DNA of 64,000 bases from Sphingosinicellaceae bacterium (lineage in GTDB: Bacteria; Pseudomonadota; Alphaproteobacteria; Sphingomonadales; Sphingomonadaceae): positions 4,231,001 through 4,295,000 of the forward strand of contig CP079108.1 in NCBI GenBank assembly GCA_019285715.1, read 5' to 3'. Each line of letters begins with the position of its first letter. Position 1 is the first letter of the stretch. This document shows, in pieces, positions 54,375-63,073 of the stretch. The position numbers and the translations under genes are program-made. Below the pieces are notes generated by a model. The model worked only from the letters and a program-made list of their open reading frames with translations. It was not told the DNA's origin and did no database searches.

Positions 54375-57137
54375 ATGCTCGGATTCGGCGGCATCGCCAA
54401 ACGTCTGTTCGGCTCGTCGAACGACCGCTACGTCAAGTCGCTCAGCCCCCTGATCGCGCAGATCAACGGCTTCGAGGCACAGATCGTGCCGCTGTCGGAC
54501 GCCGACCTTGCCGGCCAGACCGCCAAGTTCAAGGCGCGCTTCGCCGCCGGCGAAAGCCTCGACGACCTGCTGCCCGAAGCTTTCGCCACCGTCCGTGAAG
54601 CCGCCAAGCGCGCGCTCGGCCAGCGCCACTACGACGTCCAGCTGGTCGGCGGCGTCGTCCTCCACCGCGGCGAAATCGCCGAGATGCGGACCGGCGAGGG
54701 CAAGACCCTGGTCGCGACGCTCGCGGTCTACCTGAACGCGCTGAGCGGCAAGGGCGTCCACGTCGTCACCGTCAACGACTACCTCGCGTCGCGCGACGCC
54801 GAGTGGATGGGCCAGGTCTATAAATTCCTCGGCATGACTGTCGGCGTCATCGTCCCCAACATCGACGACGATACCCGCCGCGCCGCCTACGCCGCCGACA
54901 TCACCTACGGCACCAACAACGAGTACGGCTTCGACTATCTCCGCGACAACATGAAGTACTCGCGCGAGCAGATGGTCCAGCGGCCCTTCAACTACGCCGT
55001 CGTCGACGAGGTCGACTCGGTGCTGGTCGACGAGGCGCGGACGCCGTTGATCATTTCCGGCCCGACCGACGACAAGTCCGAGCTGTACATGCAGGTCGAC
55101 GCGGTCGTGAAGCAGCTCGTCGCCGCCGACTACGAGATCGACGAGAAGCAGAAGTCGGTGATCTTGACCGAGGACGGCACCGAGAAGTGCGAGCGCGCCT
55201 TCGAGGCCGCCGGCATGCTCGAGGGCGAGAACCTCTACGACTTCGAGAACACGCAGGTGGTTCACCATCTCAACCAGGCGCTGCGCGCCAACGCGATCTT
55301 CCGCCGCGACACCGACTACATCGTCCGTGGCGGCAAGGTCATCATCATCGACGAGTTCACCGGTCGCATGATGGACGGGCGGCGCTGGTCCGACGGACTG
55401 CACCAGGCGGTCGAGGCCAAGGAGGGCGTCGACATCCAGCCCGAGAACCAGACGCTCGCCTCGATCACCTTCCAGAATTATTTCCGCATGTACCCCAAGC
55501 TCGGCGGCATGACCGGCACCGCGGCGACCGAGGCGGCGGAATTCTTCGACATCTACAAGCTCAACGTCGTCCAGATCCCGACCAACTTGCCGGTTCTGCG
55601 TCAGGACGTCGACGACGAATTCTACAAGAATTCCGAGGAAAAATATAAGGCGATCGTCAAGACGATCCGCGAGACCAGCGCCAAGGGCCAACCGATCCTG
55701 GTCGGCACCGTGTCGATCGAGAAGTCCGAACTGCTCAGCGAGTTCCTCAAGAAGGAGCAGGTCGAGCACGTCGTCCTGAACGCCCGCTACCACGAGCAGG
55801 AAGCCCATATCGTCGAACAGGCCGGGCGCTTGAACGGCGTCACCATCGCCACCAACATGGCCGGGCGCGGCACCGACATCCAGCTCGGCGGCAACTTCGA
55901 CGCACGCGTCATCCGCGAGCTCGAAGGCGTCGAGGGCGATGAGCGCACCGCAGCAGTCGCGCGCATCAAGGCCGAGGTCCAGGCTGAGCGCGAGGCCGTG
56001 CGCCAGGCCGGGGGCCTGTTCGTGCTCGGCACCGAACGCCACGAGAGTCGCCGCATCGACAACCAACTCCGTGGCCGCTCGGGCCGCCAGGGCGATCCCG
56101 GGCTGAGCCGCTTCTACCTCAGCCTCGACGACGACCTGCTCCGCATCTTCGGCCAGCAGTCGATGCTGACCCGGATGATGAACAACGGGCTTGAGGAGGG
56201 CGAGGCGATCGTCCACCCGTGGATCTCCAAGGCGATCGAGACCGCGCAGAAGAAGGTCGAGGCGCGCAACTACGACGTTCGAAAGCAGCTCCTCCAGTAC
56301 GACGACGTCATGAACGACCAGCGCAAGGTCGTGTACGACCAGCGCCAGGACATCATGGACTCCGACACTGTCGGGGACGTCGTCGTCGACATGCGTCACG
56401 AGGCGGTCAACAATATCGTCGCAACCGCCTGCCCCGCCGGCACCTACCCCGAGCAATGGGATGCGGAGGCCCTCACCACGGCGGCGATCGACACGCTCGG
56501 CGTCGATGTGCCGATCGCGGACTGGTTCGCCGAGGAGAAGATCGACCAGGAGATCATCGTCGACCGCCTGATCGCGGCTGCCGACGCGGCGATGGCGACC
56601 AAGGCGGAAGGCCTGCCGCCCGAGACCTGGATCCAGATCGAGAAGAACTTCCTGTTGCAGGCGCTCGACCATCACTGGAAGGAGCATCTGGCCACCCTCG
56701 ACGCGCTGCGTCAGGTCATCCACCTGCGCGCCTACGCCCAGAAGACTCCGCTCAACGAGTATAAGTCGGAGGCGTTCGCGCTGTTCGAGCGGATGCTCGC
56801 GACGGTCCGCGAGGACGTCACGCGGATGCTGTCGAACGCCCAGTTCGGCATGCAGCCGCCGGAGGATTACGCGCAGTCGGCTGAATTCACTCAGCCGAGT
56901 TTCGTCACCACGCACATCGACCCGCTGACCGGCCTGAACGACGCCTTCGGCCCGCGCGGCATGACGATGACCGAAGGCGCGTTGGCGTTCGCCGGATCGG
57001 CCACCGCGGCGCTGACCGAGGTCTCGCCCGAGGAGCTGGCCGACTGGAACCGCACGGTGTCGCGCAACGCCCAGTGCCCGTGCGGGTCGGGCAACAAGTT
57101 CAAGCACTGCCACGGCGTGATCCAAGTCGCCGCCTAA
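54375..57137 (+). CDS. secA: Preprotein translocase ATPase SecA
   Basis: Motor of the Sec export pathway, 920 residues, normal length. Walker A lies in [13 protein letters not shown] near residue 105, Walker B in [20 protein letters not shown], and the helicase C region is [16 protein letters not shown] with the arginine-finger region [11 protein letters not shown]. The C-terminal zinc motif [14 protein letters not shown] binds SecB and phospholipid. It is needed to export PufC, GlpQ and the TPS proteins encoded here. Followed by a palindromic repeat. Confidence 0.99.
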   Translation: MLGFGGIAKRLFGSSNDRYVKSLSPLIAQINGFEAQIVPLSDADLAGQTAKFKARFAAGESLDDLLPEAFATVREAAKRALGQRHYDVQLVGGVVLHRGEIAEMRTGEGKTLVATLAVYLNALSGKGVHVVTVNDYLASRDAEWMGQVYKFLGMTVGVIVPNIDDDTRRAAYAADITYGTNNEYGFDYLRDNMKYSREQMVQRPFNYAVVDEVDSVLVDEARTPLIISGPTDDKSELYMQVDAVVKQLVAADYEIDEKQKSVILTEDGTEKCERAFEAAGMLEGENLYDFENTQVVHHLNQALRANAIFRRDTDYIVRGGKVIIIDEFTGRMMDGRRWSDGLHQAVEAKEGVDIQPENQTLASITFQNYFRMYPKLGGMTGTAATEAAEFFDIYKLNVVQIPTNLPVLRQDVDDEFYKNSEEKYKAIVKTIRETSAKGQPILVGTVSIEKSELLSEFLKKEQVEHVVLNARYHEQEAHIVEQAGRLNGVTIATNMAGRGTDIQLGGNFDARVIRELEGVEGDERTAAVARIKAEVQAEREAVRQAGGLFVLGTERHESRRIDNQLRGRSGRQGDPGLSRFYLSLDDDLLRIFGQQSMLTRMMNNGLEEGEAIVHPWISKAIETAQKKVEARNYDVRKQLLQYDDVMNDQRKVVYDQRQDIMDSDTVGDVVVDMRHEAVNNIVATACPAGTYPEQWDAEALTTAAIDTLGVDVPIADWFAEEKIDQEIIVDRLIAAADAAMATKAEGLPPETWIQIEKNFLLQALDHHWKEHLATLDALRQVIHLRAYAQKTPLNEYKSEAFALFERMLATVREDVTRMLSNAQFGMQPPEDYAQSAEFTQPSFVTTHIDPLTGLNDAFGPRGMTMTEGALAFAGSATAALTEVSPEELADWNRTVSRNAQCPCGSGNKFKHCHGVIQVAA

Positions 57138-57144
57138 GCAAGTT

Positions 57145-57240
57145 TGTCATTCCGGCGAAAGCCGGAACCCAGTTGCGTAACACGCTCTGGATTCGGACCG
57201 CCGGGGGTAGCTCGGTTCCGAGGTTTCGCCGGAATGACAA
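57145..57240. repeat. Palindromic intergenic repeat (REP-like), copy 3
   Basis: A left arm (57145-57174, TGTCATTCCGGCGAAAGCCG onward) and a right arm (57211-57240, ending TTTCGCCGGAATGACA) form a long imperfect hairpin between secA and the YbjQ-like gene. The right arm is more decayed than in copies 1 and 2. Confidence 0.8.
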
Positions 57241-57254
57241 GGAAGGGAACCGGA

Positions 57255-57578
57255 ATGCTCGTCGCGACTACCGAAAACGTCGCGGGGAACCGGACCCTGA
57301 TCACGCTGGGGCAGTGCTTCGGGGTCGTCGTGCGCAGCCGCGGTATCGGCGGCAACATCCTCGCAAGCCTGCGGACGATCCTGGGCGGCGAGATCAAGGA
57401 GTACATCTCCCTGCTCGAGGAGGCGCGCAAGCATGCCACCGACCGCATGGTCGCCAACGCGACCGCGATGGGCGCCAACGCCATCGTGATGATGCGTTTC
57501 GACTCGAACGAGATCGGCCAGTCGATGAGCGAGATCGTCGCTTACGGAACCGCCGTGGTCGTCGAGCCGGCGGGCTGA
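57255..57578 (+). CDS. YbjQ family protein (UPF0145)
   Basis: A 107-residue conserved protein of the YbjQ/UPF0145 family, described as a heavy-metal-binding-like pentameric fold without proven function. The pattern VVVRSRGIGGNILASLRTILGGEIKEYISLLEEAR is typical, followed by ANATAMGANAIVMMRFDSNEI. The ATG at 57255 has GGAACCGG upstream. The next gene follows after 2 bp. Confidence 0.88.
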   Translation: MLVATTENVAGNRTLITLGQCFGVVVRSRGIGGNILASLRTILGGEIKEYISLLEEARKHATDRMVANATAMGANAIVMMRFDSNEIGQSMSEIVAYGTAVVVEPAG

Positions 57579-57580
57579 GG

Positions 57581-57895
57581 ATGCTGCGCACGACGATCAT
57601 CGCGGTCGTCGCGCTGTCGCTGTCGACGACGATTGCCTGCGTCGCGTTGGCAGGGGCCGGCGTCACCGGCATGCCGGTGGGGTTCGCGATCTGGGGCGCG
57701 CTGCAGTTCGCCATCATCTTTGCCGGCTTCCTGTTCGAGCGCGCCCGCTACAAATCGTTCGAGACCGATCAGCCCGGCCCCGGCTGGGAAGCGACGCCCG
57801 AGCACTTCATCGACCCGGCGACCGGTGCCCATGTCAGGGTCTGGTTCAACGCGAAAACCGGTGAGCGGCGCTACGTTACCGGTGCGCCTGTGTAA
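57581..57895 (+). CDS. Small two-helix membrane protein, unrecognised
   Basis: A 104-residue protein with two hydrophobic segments (TTIIAVVALSLSTTIACVALAGAG and VGFAIWGALQFAIIFAGFLF). A soluble tail follows (PGWEATPEHFIDPATGAHVRVWFNAKTGERRYV) that is well conserved in character but of no family I know. It is 2 bp behind the YbjQ-like gene and likely in its operon. The -35 box of the sigma-F-like promoter lies on its last codons and stop. Confidence 0.7.
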   Translation: MLRTTIIAVVALSLSTTIACVALAGAGVTGMPVGFAIWGALQFAIIFAGFLFERARYKSFETDQPGPGWEATPEHFIDPATGAHVRVWFNAKTGERRYVTGAPV

Positions 57896-57917
57896 CCAAC
57901 CTCGGCAGCGATGCGAA
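57892..57917 (+). promoter_or_regulatory. SigF (ECF)-type promoter GTAACC-N16-CGAA
   Basis: GTAACC at 57892-57897, a 16-bp spacer and CGAA at 57914-57917, 30 bp before the DUF1223 ATG. This is an exact match to the promoter consensus reported for the Caulobacter ECF sigma factor SigF. A SigF-like factor and an NrsF-like anti-sigma factor are encoded 3 kb downstream in the same direction, so this is very probably their target promoter. Confidence 0.8.
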
Positions 57918-57947
57918 AGCGGTTCCAGAGACCCTGGAGACGCCCCG

Positions 57948-58628
57948 ATGTTCCGCCCCGCCCTGCTCGCCGCCACGCTGATTGCCGCACCTGCGCTGGC
58001 GCAAACGCCGCCGCCGTTGACCGTCGTCGAGCTGTTCCAGAGCCAGGGGTGCTCTTCGTGCCCCCCCGCCAACGCCGCAGTCAATGCGCTGATCGCCAGC
58101 CGCCCCGACGTCCTCGCGCTCAGCTTCGCGGTCACCTACTGGGACCAGCTCGGCTGGAAGGACCGCTTCGCCACCCCGGCCTACACCCAGCGCCAATGGG
58201 CCTATGCCAAGGGCCTGCGCCACGACAACGTCTGGACGCCCCAGGTCGTCGTCAACGGCCGCGCCGACACCACCGGTACTCGCGACGGACAGATCGCTGC
58301 CTTGATCGCCGCAACCGCCAAGGTCGCCGGGCCGGCACTGACGGTCACACCCGGCAGCCTGAGCGTCGCCGCCAGCAGGGCCGCCGCGCCCGCCGACGTC
58401 TGGCTGGTCCGCTACGATCCGCGCACCGTCGAGGTCGCGGTCAAGGCCGGCGAGAACGAGGGCCGCACGCTGCCCCACCGCAACATCGTCCACCAGCTGA
58501 CCCGCCTCGGGGCATGGTCGGGCGCGGCACAGAGCTACACCGTCGCGCCCGCGCCCGCCGGGCTGTCGACCGCCTTCCTGGTCCAGGCCCCGAACGGCGG
58601 CCCGATCCTCGCCGCTGTCCGCGGTTGA
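57948..58628 (+). CDS. DUF1223 thioredoxin-fold secreted protein
   Basis: A 226-residue protein with a signal peptide (FRPALLAATLIAAPALAQ) and a DUF1223 domain, a thioredoxin-like fold carrying the redox-type motif QGCSSCPPANAAV at about residues 36-48. VTYWDQLGWKDRFATPAYTQRQ and WTPQVVVNGRAD are the other family blocks. The function is unknown; a periplasmic thiol redox role is plausible. It heads the putative SigF operon. Confidence 0.9.
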   Translation: MFRPALLAATLIAAPALAQTPPPLTVVELFQSQGCSSCPPANAAVNALIASRPDVLALSFAVTYWDQLGWKDRFATPAYTQRQWAYAKGLRHDNVWTPQVVVNGRADTTGTRDGQIAALIAATAKVAGPALTVTPGSLSVAASRAAAPADVWLVRYDPRTVEVAVKAGENEGRTLPHRNIVHQLTRLGAWSGAAQSYTVAPAPAGLSTAFLVQAPNGGPILAAVRG

Positions 58629-58683
58629 TTCTCACGACCCTCGCCGTCGGGGAAGTGACGGCAAACCCAAAGGGAGAACGACG

Positions 58684-58944
58684 ATGACCTACGGCACTAA
58701 ACTTGTCCTGATCGCCGCGATGATCGGCCTGACCGCGCCGGCCTTCGCCGCCAAGCCGGCGAAGAAGGACGCCATGGCCCACGACGCGATGGCTTCCGAC
58801 GCGATGGCACCGGACAAGATGGCGAGCGACCACATGTCCAGCGATGCGATGGCCAAGCCGATGACCAAGGCCGAGCAGGCCAAGCACGACAAGATGATGA
58901 AGGCCGACAAGATGAAGGCCGACAAGATGGCAGCACCCAAGTAA
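58684..58944 (+). CDS. Pentapeptide MXKDX repeat protein
   Basis: An 86-residue exported protein: signal peptide MTYGTKLVLIAAMIGLTAPAFA, then repeats of the form M-x-x-D with Lys, Ala and His (DAMAHDAMASDAMAPDKMASD, then MMKADKMKADKMAAPK). It matches the family annotated as MXKDX repeat protein. It is rich in Met and Asp, so it may bind metal or act as a sacrificial methionine target; both are inference. AAAGGGAGAACG is the ribosome-binding site. Next to a probable oxidoreductase pair. Confidence 0.85.
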   Translation: MTYGTKLVLIAAMIGLTAPAFAAKPAKKDAMAHDAMASDAMAPDKMASDHMSSDAMAKPMTKAEQAKHDKMMKADKMKADKMAAPK

Positions 58945-59028
58945 GCTGCTGCCGGGCGGCGTGGTGCATCAGCGCCGCGTCGCTGGCGACAGCCGGATCT
59001 GTCCAGCCCGCAAGTCCAGGGGGAAACG

Positions 59029-59907
59029 ATGGCGACGATACCGATGGCGGACGATACGGTGGCACCGCCGCCCGCCCGGCCCTACCTGTGGAAGCGCCAT
59101 TCGGGCGTCGTTCGGGTCACCCATTGGCTGAACGTGATCGCGATCACCTTCCTGCTCGGGTCGGGCCTCAACATCTTCAACGCCCACCCGGCGCTGTACT
59201 GGGGCAATTACGGTGCCGACAACGACGACAGCCGACGCTGGCTCGAGATCGGTGCATCGCCGGACGCGCAGGGCCATGCGCAGGGGGTGACCCGCGTCGG
59301 CCCGGTCCATGTCACCACCACCGGCGTCCTCGGTCTCGCGGCCGGCGCGAACGGGGCACCGCTGGCGCAGGGCTTCCCGCGCTGGGCGACCTTCCCGAGC
59401 AACCGCGACCTGGCGACGGCACGCAACTGGCACTTCCTGTTTGCCTGGGTGCTGATCCTCAACGGGCTGTTCTACCTGGTCTACGGTTTCGCCACCGGGC
59501 ATCTCGGGCGCGATCTGGTGCCCCGGCTGCGCGAGCTCAGGCCCGCTAACCTCTGGCACGACATCGCGCTCCACGCGCGGCTCAAGTTCCCGCGCGGCGA
59601 GGATGCCAAGCGCTATCACATCCTCCAGAAGCTCGCGTACGGCGGCACCGTGTTCGTGCTGCTGCCGCTGATGGTCGCGACCGGGCTCGGCATGTCGCCC
59701 GGCATCGGCGCGAGCTGGTCGTGGCTGGTCGAGCTGCTCGGCGGCCGCCAGTCGGCGCGCTCGATCCACTTCATCACCGCCAGCCTGGTCGTCGGCTTCA
59801 TCGTCGTCCACGTCCTGATGGTGGTGCTGGCCGGCCCGATCAACGAGATCCGCTCGATGATCACCGGCAAGTTCCGCATCGACCCAACGAAGGAGCCAGT
59901 CTCGTGA
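59029..59907 (+). CDS. Cytochrome b561-type membrane subunit
   Basis: A 292-residue b-type cytochrome with about four to five helices. Heme-ligating His residues are likely in VRVTHWLNVIAITFLLGSG, ARNWHFLFAWVLILNGLFYL, YHILQKLAYGG and SIHFITASLVVGFIVVHVLMVV. It probably anchors and reduces, or is reduced by, the molybdopterin enzyme whose GTG overlaps its stop. This pairing resembles YedZ/MsrQ-MsrP-like or sulfite-dehydrogenase-like systems. The electron direction is unknown. Confidence 0.88.
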   Translation: MATIPMADDTVAPPPARPYLWKRHSGVVRVTHWLNVIAITFLLGSGLNIFNAHPALYWGNYGADNDDSRRWLEIGASPDAQGHAQGVTRVGPVHVTTTGVLGLAAGANGAPLAQGFPRWATFPSNRDLATARNWHFLFAWVLILNGLFYLVYGFATGHLGRDLVPRLRELRPANLWHDIALHARLKFPRGEDAKRYHILQKLAYGGTVFVLLPLMVATGLGMSPGIGASWSWLVELLGGRQSARSIHFITASLVVGFIVVHVLMVVLAGPINEIRSMITGKFRIDPTKEPVS

Positions 59908-60686
59908 GCCTGCTGACACGGCGCGGCCTGCTGACCACCGGAGCGCTCGGCGGCGGGCTGCTGCTCGCGGGCTGCGACAAGCTCACGCAATCCGATGGCA
60001 TCATGAAGTCGGTGCAGTCGGCGGAGAACCTGACCTACCGCTGGCAGCGCCTCATCGGCCGCGACGCGCTGGCGCAGGAGTTTACCAAGGCCGACATCAG
60101 CCCGGTGTTCAAGCCCAACGGCACCACCGACCCGCAGGACGACGATTACCAGCGCCATGCCGCGCAAGGCTTCGTCAACTGGAAGCTCAAGATCGACGGC
60201 CTGGTCGAGCGACCGTCCGAACTCAGCCTGTCCGACCTGCACCGGCTGGCGCAGCGCGACCAGATCACCCGCCACGACTGTGTCGAGGGCTGGAGCGCGA
60301 TCGGTGAATGGGCGGGGCCGCAGCTCGGCACCATCCTCAAGACGGTCGGGCTCAAGCCGAACGCGCGCTACGTCGTATTCCACTGCGCCGACAATTACGG
60401 CGGCGAGATCTCCAAGGGCGGCGCGCAGTCGAGCGGGCTGTATTACGAGAGCATCGACCTGGTCGACGCCTTCCACCCGCAGACCATCCTGGCACTCAGC
60501 ATGAACGGCGCACCGCTCGACGTCGCGCACGGCGCGCCGTGCCGAATGCGGATCGAGCGCCAGCTCGGCTACAAGCAGGCGAAGTACGTGATGCGCTGCG
60601 AGGTCGTCGACAGCTTCGCAAAAATGGAGCTCGGGCAGGGCGGCTATTGGGAGGACCGCGGCTACGAATGGTATGCGGGAATCTGA
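59904..60686 (+). CDS. Molybdopterin-dependent oxidoreductase, sulfite-oxidase fold
   Basis: A 260-residue periplasmic enzyme of the sulfite oxidase/MsrP superfamily. The N-terminus LTRRGLLTTGALGGGLLLAGC combines a twin-arginine motif with a lipobox Cys. The molybdenum-ligating Cys is in RHDCVEGWSAIGEW at about residue 126, and the cofactor-binding pattern GAPCRMRIERQLGYKQAKYV follows. MsrP-type members repair oxidised methionine; the substrate here is unproven, though the Met-rich neighbour makes it attractive. GTG start in the stop of the cytochrome gene. Confidence 0.9.
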   Translation: MSLLTRRGLLTTGALGGGLLLAGCDKLTQSDGIMKSVQSAENLTYRWQRLIGRDALAQEFTKADISPVFKPNGTTDPQDDDYQRHAAQGFVNWKLKIDGLVERPSELSLSDLHRLAQRDQITRHDCVEGWSAIGEWAGPQLGTILKTVGLKPNARYVVFHCADNYGGEISKGGAQSSGLYYESIDLVDAFHPQTILALSMNGAPLDVAHGAPCRMRIERQLGYKQAKYVMRCEVVDSFAKMELGQGGYWEDRGYEWYAGI

Positions 60687-60756
60687 AGCCGGCGCAGGGT
60701 ACGCACCGCCAGCGCGTTTGCGTGACATCCCTTCGCCCGCTAACCACCTAAGTCGA

Positions 60757-61308
60757 ATGACGACGTCACCCGATGTCTGGGCGCGCCTGATGATCGCGGC
60801 GCAGGCCGGCGACAAGGCCGCGTATCGCCTGCTGCTAGACGAGTTGCAGGTCTGGCTGGGGCGCTACTACCGTCGCCGGCTACCCCCCGATTCGGTCGAC
60901 GACGCTGTGCAGGACGCGCTCGTCGCAGTCCACACCAAGCGCCACACCTGGGACCCATCAAGGCCGTTCGCGCCGTGGCTGGCCGGAATTGCCCGCTACA
61001 AATGGATCGACAGGCTGCGTAACCTTGCCGCCACCCGGACCGAAGAGCTGCCTGAGACCCTCAGTGTCGGCGATCACGGCGGCGGGGTGTTGAGCGCGAC
61101 GGTGCTGAACGGCCTGCTGGCGACGCTGAAGCCGGCGCAGGCGGAGGTCATCCGGCTGGTCAAGCTCGATGGCCTGTCGATCGAGGAGGCGGCGGCCCGT
61201 ACCGGACAGAGCCCGGCGCTGGTCAAGGTAAACATTCACCGCGGCCTCGGGCGCTTGTCCCGCACCGTCGAAGGCTACGCGAACGACGATGGAGAGCCGA
61301 GTAACTGA
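60757..61308 (+). CDS. sigF: ECF sigma factor, SigF-like
   Basis: A 183-residue extracytoplasmic-function sigma-70 factor. Region 2 is DDAVQDALVAVHTKRHTWDPSRPFAPWLAGIARYKWIDRLR and region 4 is LKPAQAEVIRLVKLDGLSIEEAAARTGQSPALVKVNIHRGL. The downstream overlapping gene is a DUF1109 membrane protein, the NrsF anti-sigma type, which identifies the pair as SigF/NrsF-like. ATG 60757 is used; the open frame continues upstream. The probable target promoter lies at 57892-57917. In Caulobacter this system responds to heavy metals such as chromate and cadmium. Confidence 0.88.
   Translation: MTTSPDVWARLMIAAQAGDKAAYRLLLDELQVWLGRYYRRRLPPDSVDDAVQDALVAVHTKRHTWDPSRPFAPWLAGIARYKWIDRLRNLAATRTEELPETLSVGDHGGGVLSATVLNGLLATLKPAQAEVIRLVKLDGLSIEEAAARTGQSPALVKVNIHRGLGRLSRTVEGYANDDGEPSN
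61019..61044 (+). promoter_or_regulatory. Second exact GTAACC-N16-CGAA match, inside sigF
   Basis: GTAACC at 61019-61024, 16 bp, CGAA at 61041-61044. It lies within the sigma factor coding sequence, 264 bp before the nrsF start on the same strand. It may be an internal promoter that raises anti-sigma expression when the factor is active, or chance. Confidence 0.4.
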
Positions 61309-61949
61309 TGCCGACTGAGCGCCTTATCGACGGGCTCGTCGCCGGGCTGACCCCGGTGCGGCGGCGCGCGCCCTGGCGCGACGTGGCGCTGCTCGCGCTC
61401 GTCGCCGCCGCCGAACTCGTGCTGGTCACGACCTCGATGCCGATGCGCCACGACATGGGTCCGGCGATGCACCGCATGATGTTCTGGTGGAAGCTGGGCG
61501 GCTCGCTGTGCATCACCGTCGCCAGCGTCGCCGCGCTGGTCGTGCTGCTGACCCCTGATGCGCGGCCCAACGCGGGTCGGCGGCGGATTCTGGGAGCAGC
61601 GGCGGCTGTACTGGCGGGCGGCGTAGCTCTGGTCGCGGCCGGCGCGATGCCGATGGGTGCGAGCCCGATGGCCGAGTGGCGCGAGGGTTTCGCCTGCATG
61701 GCCTGCATCGTGCTGTTCGGTATCCCGCTGCTTGCGGCGATGGTCTTCGTCGCGCGTCGCGCCGCACCTGCGCGTCCGCGTGCTGCCGCAACCGCCGCCG
61801 GGTTGGCCGCCGCAGGCTGGGGCGCGGTCGTGTTCGCGTGGTCGTGCCCCCACGACGACCCCGGCTATGTCGCGGTGTGGTTCGGGCTGGCGCTGGCCGG
61901 CGGGGCGCTGGCGGGCCGGCTGCTGCTGCCGCGGTTGTTACGCTGGTAA
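61308..61949 (+). CDS. nrsF: NrsF-like membrane anti-sigma factor (DUF1109)
   Basis: A 213-residue membrane protein with six predicted helices, matching DUF1109. The start MPTERLIDGLVAGLTPVRRRAPW is the cytoplasmic sigma-binding part in this family. Cys residues in REGFACMACIVLFG and FAWSCPHDDPGY are placed like those that sense metals in Caulobacter NrsF. The ATG lies in the sigF stop (TGATG), so the pair is made in a fixed ratio. Induction by metals is inferred from the family. Confidence 0.87.
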   Translation: MPTERLIDGLVAGLTPVRRRAPWRDVALLALVAAAELVLVTTSMPMRHDMGPAMHRMMFWWKLGGSLCITVASVAALVVLLTPDARPNAGRRRILGAAAAVLAGGVALVAAGAMPMGASPMAEWREGFACMACIVLFGIPLLAAMVFVARRAAPARPRAAATAAGLAAAGWGAVVFAWSCPHDDPGYVAVWFGLALAGGALAGRLLLPRLLRW

Positions 61950-62019
61950 GCGAACAGACACGGAACACGGTCGCGTGGCGGGCGTTAGATCCATACACTT
62001 TTCCGTGGAGTATGCGACC

Positions 62020-62244
62020 GTGTCGACTGAAACCGAAAACCCCAAGACCCACCCGACCTCGAACGCCGAGAAGGACCCGTCCGACTGGACCACCGGCGAC
62101 CAGCCGATGACCGGGGCACAGGCGTCGTACCTGAAGACGTTGAGCGAGGAAGCCCACGAGGAGTTCGACCCCGAGCTGTCGAAGGCAGACGCGTCGATCC
62201 GCATCGACGAGCTGCAGGACAAGACCGGGCGGGGTAAGGACTGA
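62020..62244 (+). CDS. DUF3072 protein
   Basis: A 74-residue hydrophilic protein matching DUF3072: EKDPSDWTTGDQPMTGAQASYLKTLSEEAHEEFDPELSKADASIRIDELQDKTGRG. Function unknown; the domain resembles short C-terminal helical hairpins. It starts at GTG 62020 with GTGGAG at a good distance; GTG 62005 is possible. Confidence 0.85.
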   Translation: MSTETENPKTHPTSNAEKDPSDWTTGDQPMTGAQASYLKTLSEEAHEEFDPELSKADASIRIDELQDKTGRGKD

Positions 62245-62262
62245 GGCCGCACGTCCCTGTCT

Positions 62263-62291
62263 CGTCATCTCGGCGTTCGCCGGATGACGAA
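62263..62291. repeat. Short palindromic element between convergent genes
   Basis: CGTCATCTCGGCGTTCGCCG followed by GATGACG forms a compact hairpin with the same CGTCAT...ATGACG ends as the longer dispersed repeats, apparently with its centre deleted. It lies between the convergent DUF3072 and metallopeptidase genes. Confidence 0.55.
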
Positions 62292-62315
62292 GGAAGAGTG
62301 TGATCTCGGTGCTGG

Positions 62316-63065
62316 CTAACCCGCCCGCCCCACCCAGTGCAGCCCCGCCCCATGCGCACGCAGCCACGCGCGCTCCGGGGCCGGGTTGCCGCCGTTGAGT
62401 TCCGCCGCCAGTGCCCAAAAGTCGCGGCCGTGGTTGGGGTGGACGAGGTGCGCGACCTCATGCGCGACGACACTGTGGTAGACGTCGGGCGGTGCGAGGA
62501 TCAGCCGCCAGCTGTAGGTGATGCGACCGCTGCCGCAGCTGCCCCAACGCGCCACCGGGTCGCCGATCCGGACTCCTCCCAACGGGCGGTCTACCCGGGC
62601 TGCGAGGGCACGGGTCGCGGGTTCGAGTTCAGCCAGAGCCTGTGCGCGCAGCCAGCGGGTGACGCGGCCGGGCAGGGTCGCGGGATCGCCGCCCACGATC
62701 AGCCTGTCATCGACGCGGACCAGACCCCGCGAGCGCGCTGCATCCCACTCGAGGCGTAGCTGGTCGCCCCTGAACGGGATCGTCGCGCCGGGCACGAACG
62801 GCAGCGCCACCGGCCAGCGCGCAACCTGCGTGGCGATCCAGCCGCCGTGCGCGCCGACCAGCGCCGCTGCCTCCGACAGCTTCGTGCGCGTCGGCAGGGT
62901 CACGCGCAGGCACCCGCGCACGGCATCGGCACGGAGCGTCAGGCGGCGGGATCGGGGGCTGCGGCTGAGCTCAATCGGCACGATGCGACCGCCAACGTTA
63001 AGCGAGGGCAGCGCGACCGGCTCGCTGCGCCGTACGGTCGAAGTTGCCCGTAGGAACCGCAGCAT
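62316..63065 (-). CDS. YgjP-like M48-type zinc metallopeptidase (DUF45)
   Basis: A 249-residue protein of the YgjP/SprT-like DUF45 family. The zinc motif is VVAHEVAHLVHPNHGRDFW (HExxH plus a downstream His), preceded by the family block RWGSCGSGRITYSWRLILAP. The N-terminal part GRIVPIELSRSPRSRRLTLRAD is also typical. The ATG complementary to 63063-63065 gives a full-length protein. It lies 8 bp behind the YcgN-like gene on the same strand. Substrate unknown. Confidence 0.9.
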   Translation of the reverse strand: MLRFLRATSTVRRSEPVALPSLNVGGRIVPIELSRSPRSRRLTLRADAVRGCLRVTLPTRTKLSEAAALVGAHGGWIATQVARWPVALPFVPGATIPFRGDQLRLEWDAARSRGLVRVDDRLIVGGDPATLPGRVTRWLRAQALAELEPATRALAARVDRPLGGVRIGDPVARWGSCGSGRITYSWRLILAPPDVYHSVVAHEVAHLVHPNHGRDFWALAAELNGGNPAPERAWLRAHGAGLHWVGRAG

Positions 63066-63073
63066 CGCGGGCC

